Positions 58,207-64,000 of a DNA stretch of 64,000 bases are shown in pieces. The notes under the pieces were generated by a model. It saw only the letters and a program-made list of their open reading frames with translations. It did no database searches and had not been told where the DNA came from. The DNA is from Psococerastis gibbosa. Its lineage: Eukaryota > Arthropoda > Insecta > Psocodea > Psocidae. Both the position numbers and the translations under genes were made by a program. Where the stretch lies: NCBI GenBank assembly GCA_963971405.1, contig OZ020491.1, positions 21,694,855-21,758,854 on the forward strand. The letters are read 5' to 3'. Every line of letters begins with the position of its first letter. The stretch's first letter is position 1.

Positions 58207-59057
58207 GCTTTCCAATTTATAAGTAGTACAAGGAAAGCTTTGTGATGGTCGAAATTTTCGATTCCGAGATTTCAACGGATTTACACGTTTTGAGGTCCCA
58301 GGAACCCAAAAAAGTGGTTTTTACGAAATGTCTGTCTGTCGCTCTGTCTGTCTGTCTGTTCATCGATTTACGGGCAAACTACTCGGTGGATTTGTGTGAA
58401 ATTTGACATGTAGGCTCACAAAAATCATACCTCGGGACTATTTTTTTTTATTTTGGGCTAACTCAATTTGGGGGGGGGGGGTTATTCTCAAAAAACTCCA
58501 AAAGAACGTCTAAAAAATTATTTCTCAAAAACGGCTCCAACGATTTCTTTTAAATTCACATATATTCTAGTCGTTATTAATGTTGATAAAATGCGGGGGG
58601 TCGCTTACCCCTTGATAGTTTGCTTCTGGGGGTAAAAAAATAAAAATAACTTAATTTTAATGAAAAATGACTAAAAAATAATTTTTCAGCGAAACCTTTC
58701 AATCGATGATTTCTACCTTCAGGCATGTTAAATTGAGTAAGGAAACCGGAGAGTTTGCTTTCCCAAAAAACTATTTGGTTTTGTGCAAAAAAAAGATGTT
58801 TTTGAAAAAATTATAGAAAATTCACGCTGAAATGCATTGCGCGCCCTGCCATTATTGCTGTGTGGTAATGTGTTGGTCTGTCCTCTCTAGAATTTACGTC
58901 ACCACCAGTGACGTCAGATGAACGACCCCCCCCCCCCCCCCCCCCGTGCTATCCGAAATTTAACCATAGGAAAATTATTTACCATGAAATTAATCATTTT
59001 CTCTCCCTACTAATTCATAAATTGGAAAGCATGTTGGAGTAAACTCGGACCGGTTCT
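58207..59057 (+). mobile_element. Family A repeat, copy 5, complete
   Basis: GCTTTCCAATTTAT at 58207-58220 and ATAAATTGGAAAGC near 59017-59030, then GTTGGAGTAAACTCGGACC and GGTTCTT. Best copy for defining the element: about 825 bases between and including the inverted repeats, plus a short palindromic tail. Contains CCAGTGACGTCAG and a run of more than 20 C near 58925. Confidence 0.88.
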
Positions 59058-59214
59058 TTTATTTGACTTTGAGATGTTCTGTGGCTCTTTTAACGAACAA
59101 CCTCATATTTTAAATTTCTTTTATTTCTTTTGGTAGACTGTTGTGAAATGTGAGGGCAATGTATTGTGCAGTGTTTTGAATTTTTTTAGTTCTAGGGGTC
59201 TCACAAGGTCTGCT

Positions 59215-59590
59215 TTAGGTGCCCATTCCATTGACCGGCTAGGGCTATTTCCAAAAACGGTGACGTGGTAGCAGACATTCAAGACTTAGGTGGCGTTTCC
59301 ACCGACCTCGCATTGCAGAATTGACGGAAATGTTTATTTTCCCCTATGCCATAGTTAAAATTGATCAATGATCATACAGTAAAATCACAAACAAACTAAC
59401 TAAAATTAAAAAATGGCGTTATGGGATATGTTAAGTACAAACATTTTAATAGATTTCTATAAAAAGAAAAATTCTAATTTCCGTCAATGTCATTTGCATT
59501 CTGCAATGCGAGGTCTGTGGAAACGTCTGTCTGCTACCACGTCACCGTTTTTGGAAATAGCCCTAGCCGGTCAATGGAATGGGCGCCTAA
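59215..59590. mobile_element. Foldback MITE, complete copy
   Basis: TTAGGTGCCCATTCCATTGA and TCAATGGAATGGGCGCCTAA form the ends; arms match for more than 55 bases including GGTGACGTGGTAGCAGAC. The core has TTGATCAATGATCATACAGT. Sister of 32843-33220; its terminal GGCGCCCATTCCA is also shared with 45190-45613. Confidence 0.9.
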
Positions 59591-60131
59591 GGGTCACTTC
59601 AGAATGTAGATGTCTGTGTTTGAACAGTTGTGTTATAGCTTCTCTAATGAACGTGTTTCTGATGGTTGGCACGTTTTGTTGGCACAGATGACAGTAACAA
59701 TGTAGACTAAAACCCACTACAATAAGGCAAAAGCACAGAAGTATAAAAACCAGTCATTAGTTGCTATTGTTTCTAGCAATATCTCTAAAATCCTTTTCGG
59801 CTGCCGATTTTTCGACCCGAACCACGGCCTCTGGGCAATGACCTTCCAACCCTTTCCCACCCTTTCCAGTCTAGCTGGACGACAACTTCCTGAATGTTGA
59901 AAGCTGTTTGAATCTCATAGCAAAAAATATGAATACAAAAATAATAAAACGTTATAAAAATGTAAATAATGAAATATTCCTTCTGTGTGGATTAATTCAA
60001 AAGTTGCTGCTGTCGGAAATCGTTTTCTAATCCCAGAGGGTGTGCCTTTTTCTTGCAAGTTTCCTTAATATTTTCCGATTTCCCTTTGAATTTTGAAAAC
60101 AGCGAGATTGAATGTTGATTTATTCAGATGT

Positions 60132-60786
60132 TATTTGTGTTGTAAAGTTTAAATTAATGGAGTTCCTATAGCCTACAGCATAAACAAACAGAAGCCTTTT
60201 ACATTAATTTGGGTACCCGAAGTTATTTAGACACGCAATAGGGATACAGAATATAATAAACAGTAGGAGCAGTAGGATCACAAAAGGCAAAAGCTATCTT
60301 GCCGTAACTTATTTATTGATCTAAGACCTGGTACACGCAGACTATTCTAACGCCAGCGATTCACGGACGATATGTGTATTTGTGTTGTAAAGTTTAAATT
60401 AATGGGGTTCCTATAGCCTACAGCATAAACAAGCAGAAGCCTTTTACATTAATTTGGCTACCCGAAGTTATTTAGACATGCAACAGGGATACAGAATATA
60501 CAAACAGTAGGAGCAGTAGGATAACAAAAGGCAAAAGCTATCTTGCCGTAACTTATTTATTGATCTAAGACCAGCAGCCTGATCGAGGCAATTATAATAC
60601 CGGTATTTATTTAATCCCTGGTATTAAAAATGTAAACAAGATATTTTTATAATGGAAAGTGCTATTCAAGATTTGTTTGTTTACAGTTATAATCCTAGGG
60701 TATTTATTTAACCCCGGTATTATAATCGCCTCGATCAGACTGCTGGTACACGCAGACTATTCTAACGCCAGCGATTCACGGACGAT
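60132..60786. repeat. 246-bp tandem duplication; second copy carries a MITE
   Basis: ATTTGTGTTGTAAAGTTTAA starts at 60132 and 60378; both copies run to GCCAGCGATTCACGGACGAT. The second is interrupted at 60573-60747. Confidence 0.9.
60573..60747. mobile_element. MITE AGCAGCCTGATCGAGGC, copy 2, with empty site
   Basis: Ends AGCAGCCTGATCGAGGC and CCTCGATCAGACTGCT. The paralogous empty site reads CTAAGACCTGGTACACG (60330); the filled site reads CTAAGACC-element-GGTACACG. There is no target duplication beyond one ambiguous base. Confidence 0.9.
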
Positions 60787-60839
60787 AGATATGACGTGGA
60801 AACTAATGGGTTGGTGATTGGTTGGTGCGAACTTATGAA

Positions 60840-61484
60840 TGCACATCCGAACCCATACATTACAACATAGTAATAACGGCAGGGTACGCAATGTATTCAC
60901 GCGTGAATTTTCCATATTGGCGTCAAAAAATATTTTTTGGCAAAAAACCAAATACTTTTTGGGAAAGTAACCGGTTTGGTTTTATTACTCTATTTAACGC
61001 CTAAAACATGCCTGAAGGTAGAAATTATCGATAGATAGGTTCGTCAAAAAAAAATATTTTTTAGTCCTTTTAATTAAAATTGAGCTATTTTTATTTTTTT
61101 AACCCCAGAAGCAATCAAAGGGCAAGCGACCCACTACGTTTTCTTAACATCAATAACGACTGCTAAATATGTGAATATAAAGGAAATCTTTGGAGCCGTT
61201 TTTGAGAAATATATTTTTAGACGTTTTTTTCGGAGTTTTTTGAAGGTAAAACCTCAAAATTGAGTTAGCCCAAAATTTAAAAAAATCGTCTCGCGGTATG
61301 ATTTTTGTAAACCTATGTGCAATATTGCATTAAAATCAATCGAGTAGTTGGCCCGAAAATCGATGAAAATTTTTGTACATTTCGTAAAAACCACTTTTAT
61401 GGGTTCCTCCAAGCGTGTAAATCCATTCAAATCTCGGAATCGAAAATGTTGACCATCACAAAGCTTTCCTTAAACTACGTATAA
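60840..61484 (-). mobile_element. Family A repeat, copy 6, diverged and truncated
   Basis: GCAGGGTACGCAATGTATTC, CCTGAAGGTAGAAATTATCG and ATCACAAAGCTTTCCTTA match the family. The simple-repeat patch is lost and the right TIR is missing. Confidence 0.75.
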
Positions 61485-62284
61485 CACCACAGGCCTATCA
61501 AGCAGTCATACATACTGTATATTGTATTGTCATTGCATTGAAAATTGGTATCAATGAAAATATTCTGTAATGTTTTGGAGGAATACATTTTTACTTTACT
61601 TTACTACTTTAATAATTTTATACCCCCAGTATAGTAATAAAAGCGATAAATTTCCGTACTAACATTTTGACTCTGTGAAAACGAGAAATTTACCCTGGCC
61701 GGTCAGCAGCATTGCTGTTTGTGAGAAGTAACCTAAAAAGCATTTCCCAAATTTCCCACGCTTCAGCACTTTAGCACATTCAATATGGGACATTACAGCA
61801 AATACGAGTGTGAACGATTCACTATCCTCACGATTTTAGAATGCGAAGGAAATTTAAAGGATTTTAAAAATAGCTGGCAAAAACTTTTTGTAACCAAATC
61901 CAGAGATAGGGAGATAAGGAAACAGGAAAGTGGTGACATCGCATTTCCAACAGCGCCTAATGTTTTTCCTTCGAGCTTTATAAGAAACCGATTTTATCTG
62001 CATATCTGATAAAAGCATTTTCAAATGTAAGTCTCCGACTCCCAGAATCAAGATGAAAGTTCAGATTACTACTACTATACGTTGTTTCATCGGTTGAATA
62101 TTTTCAATCTAGCATACTAACTCACCCCGAGGTTCACTCACAATGGTGTTACTTTGGCCAACACTTCTAACTCGATAACACGGACATTGTAAAGACAATT
62201 ATTCTTAATACTAAGTTAGATTAAAAATAATCGCCCACTGGTGTAAGGTTGGTAATAAAACGATGCCAGAGCGATTCCACTGGG

Positions 62285-62685
62285 TCTTCGATAGAAAGGC
62301 TTCGCAGAAAACTAATTTTTTAACCATTTTTCATGAAAATTGAGTTTTTTTTATTTTTTTATCCCCAGAAGCAAACTATCAAAGGGCAAGCAACCCCCCG
62401 CATTTTATTAACATTAATACCGACAACAATATATGTAAATATAAAAGAAATCGTTGGAGCCGTTTTTGAGAAATAATTTTTGTATACGTATTTTAGGAGT
62501 TTTTTTGAAAATAAAACCCGGAAATCGATGAACAGACAGACAGACATTCAGACAGACAGAGCGGCAGACAGACATTTCGTAAAAACCACTTTTTTGGGTT
62601 CCTGGGACCTCAAACGTTGAAATCTCGGAAACGAAAATTTCGAACATCACAAAGCTTTCCTTGTACTACATATAAATTGGAAAGC
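62285..62685 (-). mobile_element. Family A repeat, copy 7, partial
   Basis: Begins within the family at CGATAGAAAGGCTTCGCAG and ends ATAAATTGGAAAGC at 62672-62685, with an internal deletion. Confidence 0.75.
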
Positions 62686-63534
62686 AAAAAACAATTCTGG
62701 CTACGCCACTGAAAATACCAACTAATGCGTATCTATATGGTTTATACAGGTTGACCCGAAGAACGTGTCTCATAAAGCTAGATACTCAGATTTAGTGAAT
62801 ATTTCCCTGCTGGAAACAGAAAGTGGTGAATACTGAAACTTGCCAAACGATTCGTAATCTAGAGTCGGAGATTCGTTTCCTTTGCTTCCTTTCAACCCAC
62901 CTACTAATTCCTATAAATCGAAACCCTTACACCACCATCGTCTTTAACCGCGTTAATTACTGTAGCTATGTATTCACCATTTACTTGATTGCTTTGAAAT
63001 TTCTTTCGCTTCGGCAGCTATTTACAGCAAGGGAGGGAGGGGTTAATTAATTTACCGTAACGCTATATTAGACTAACAGCCGTGGGCGAATTTATAAGTC
63101 CTCAATCCCAACATTGAAAACCCCTTCAGAGTTCGTAAAGGCTAGGTGTGGCCCTGTCAATTAGGAAATGAAAAGAGTGACGTAAAAACTAAAATTCCGA
63201 CAGAGCCAAATTTTGGTACAGACTTTGAGTTTACCATTATAAATAAAATGTCTAAAGTCGCCATCAATCCAATGTGTGCTAAAAAAGTTATTCAGGGTCA
63301 AAGGTCACAATTTCAATTTTTTGGGGTTTTATCGAAAACTGTAAGTTTTATCAAAAATGTTATTTTGCATTATTTGTATTCTCAATAAATAAAAAATTCT
63401 ATTATTTTTTCGTTTTTTTCTTATGACCACTATTCTTGACTGTAAACTGTACTGTATGCTACTATATCCGACCACTTGGTTCACTTTGTTTATTCGTTTT
63501 TGTATAAGTGGTCCAAGTGCCATCCTATTGTGGT
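62686..63534. other. Intergenic, nothing recognised
   Basis: Short open frames at 62823 and 63146 show no domain or splice context. The stretch 61485-62284 is likewise featureless. Confidence 0.45.
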
Positions 63535-63687
63535 CAGTGACGGATCCTGCCCATTTTTGGGGGGGGGGTAGTTGTGGGTCAAAATAGGAAAACAAAACAA
63601 ATGTAGGATCGATTGAATTAGAGCGTAATAAATTAATTTACAATAGATTTACCAAATTTTACCCCCCCCCCCCTGTATCCGTTCTTG
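63535..63687. mobile_element. hAT-like short element with exact duplication ATTGTGGT
   Basis: Left end CAGTGACGGATCCTGCCC, right end TGTATCCGTTCTTG; ATTGTGGT at 63527-63534 and 63688-63695. Poly-G about 24 bases inside the left end and poly-C about 25 bases inside the right end. 153 bases, no coding capacity. Confidence 0.92.
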
Positions 63688-64000
63688 ATTGTGGTCAGGT
63701 AATATGTAGGTTTGGAGCAGGGAACACCGCTATCCGTCTTTTGTGCATAAGGTGATATTTCACAGGAAAATTGATAGTTGAGCCATTAATGTGAACAATT
63801 GTTCCTCTACACTTTGGCACAGTGTTGGAATCAAACAGGAAAATACCCACTCGCACAGCACTCATCCATTCTTAGTTTGCTACTAGGAAATGTGGCAGGG
63901 CGCCCTAAATTAATATAATTCATTCTAGTTTATGTGGCATCACTGATGGCTCTACGGTAAATACTAAGTTCCTGCAAAAAAAAAGAGATAGTACGGTGTC

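Noticed and set aside
58207..59057. Family A as a Helitron (palindrome near one end)
   Set aside because: Inverted GCTTTCCAATTTAT ends are present and no TC start or CTRR end follows the palindrome.

Overview
This window looks like nuclear DNA from an intron-rich invertebrate animal. It is AT-rich, full of transposon remnants, has one 200-base assembly gap, and carries two genes with metazoan architecture. I cannot name the species. The tail of a Kv-channel-interacting-protein-like gene supports an animal, and the octamer TAGGCCTA turns up repeatedly.

Genes, both on the + strand. (1) Positions 876-1622 hold the last two coding exons of an EF-hand neuronal calcium sensor, most like KChIP; the rest lies left of the window. 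(2) Positions 3922-43482 hold a complete gene for AASS, the mitochondrial bifunctional lysine-ketoglutarate reductase / saccharopine dehydrogenase that carries out the first two steps of lysine breakdown. I assembled 18 coding exons by hand from splice sites, phases and family similarity. They sum to 2807 bases. That is one base short of a 935-codon frame plus stop, because an A run in exon 11 has lost one A. The break sits at the boundary between the reductase half and the dehydrogenase half. It is more likely a homopolymer sequencing error than biology, but it needs checking.

Everything else is repeats. AASS introns hold an intact antisense LINE with one 962-codon endonuclease/reverse transcriptase ORF (13628-16516), itself inserted in an older repeat. 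They also hold several 5'-truncated LINE tails of at least four kinds, tRNA-derived SINEs, a 144-bp tandem array (25262-26394), a 224-bp tandem array (36721-37826), a 166-bp repeat that copies the exon 15 splice donor twice more, and AGT microsatellites. Short hAT-type elements with YARNG ends and 8-bp target duplications are common; many carry poly-G tracts just inside their ends. Foldback elements with long inverted repeats, and elements flanked by TTAA, are also present.

Right of AASS (43483-64000) I see no convincing host gene. That region holds a LINE remnant split by a 424-bp foldback element, a near-perfect 123/123-bp hairpin, two locally duplicated segments where one copy carries a transposon and the other shows the empty site, and several copies of an ~850-bp dispersed repeat with GCTTTCCAATTTAT terminal inverted repeats.
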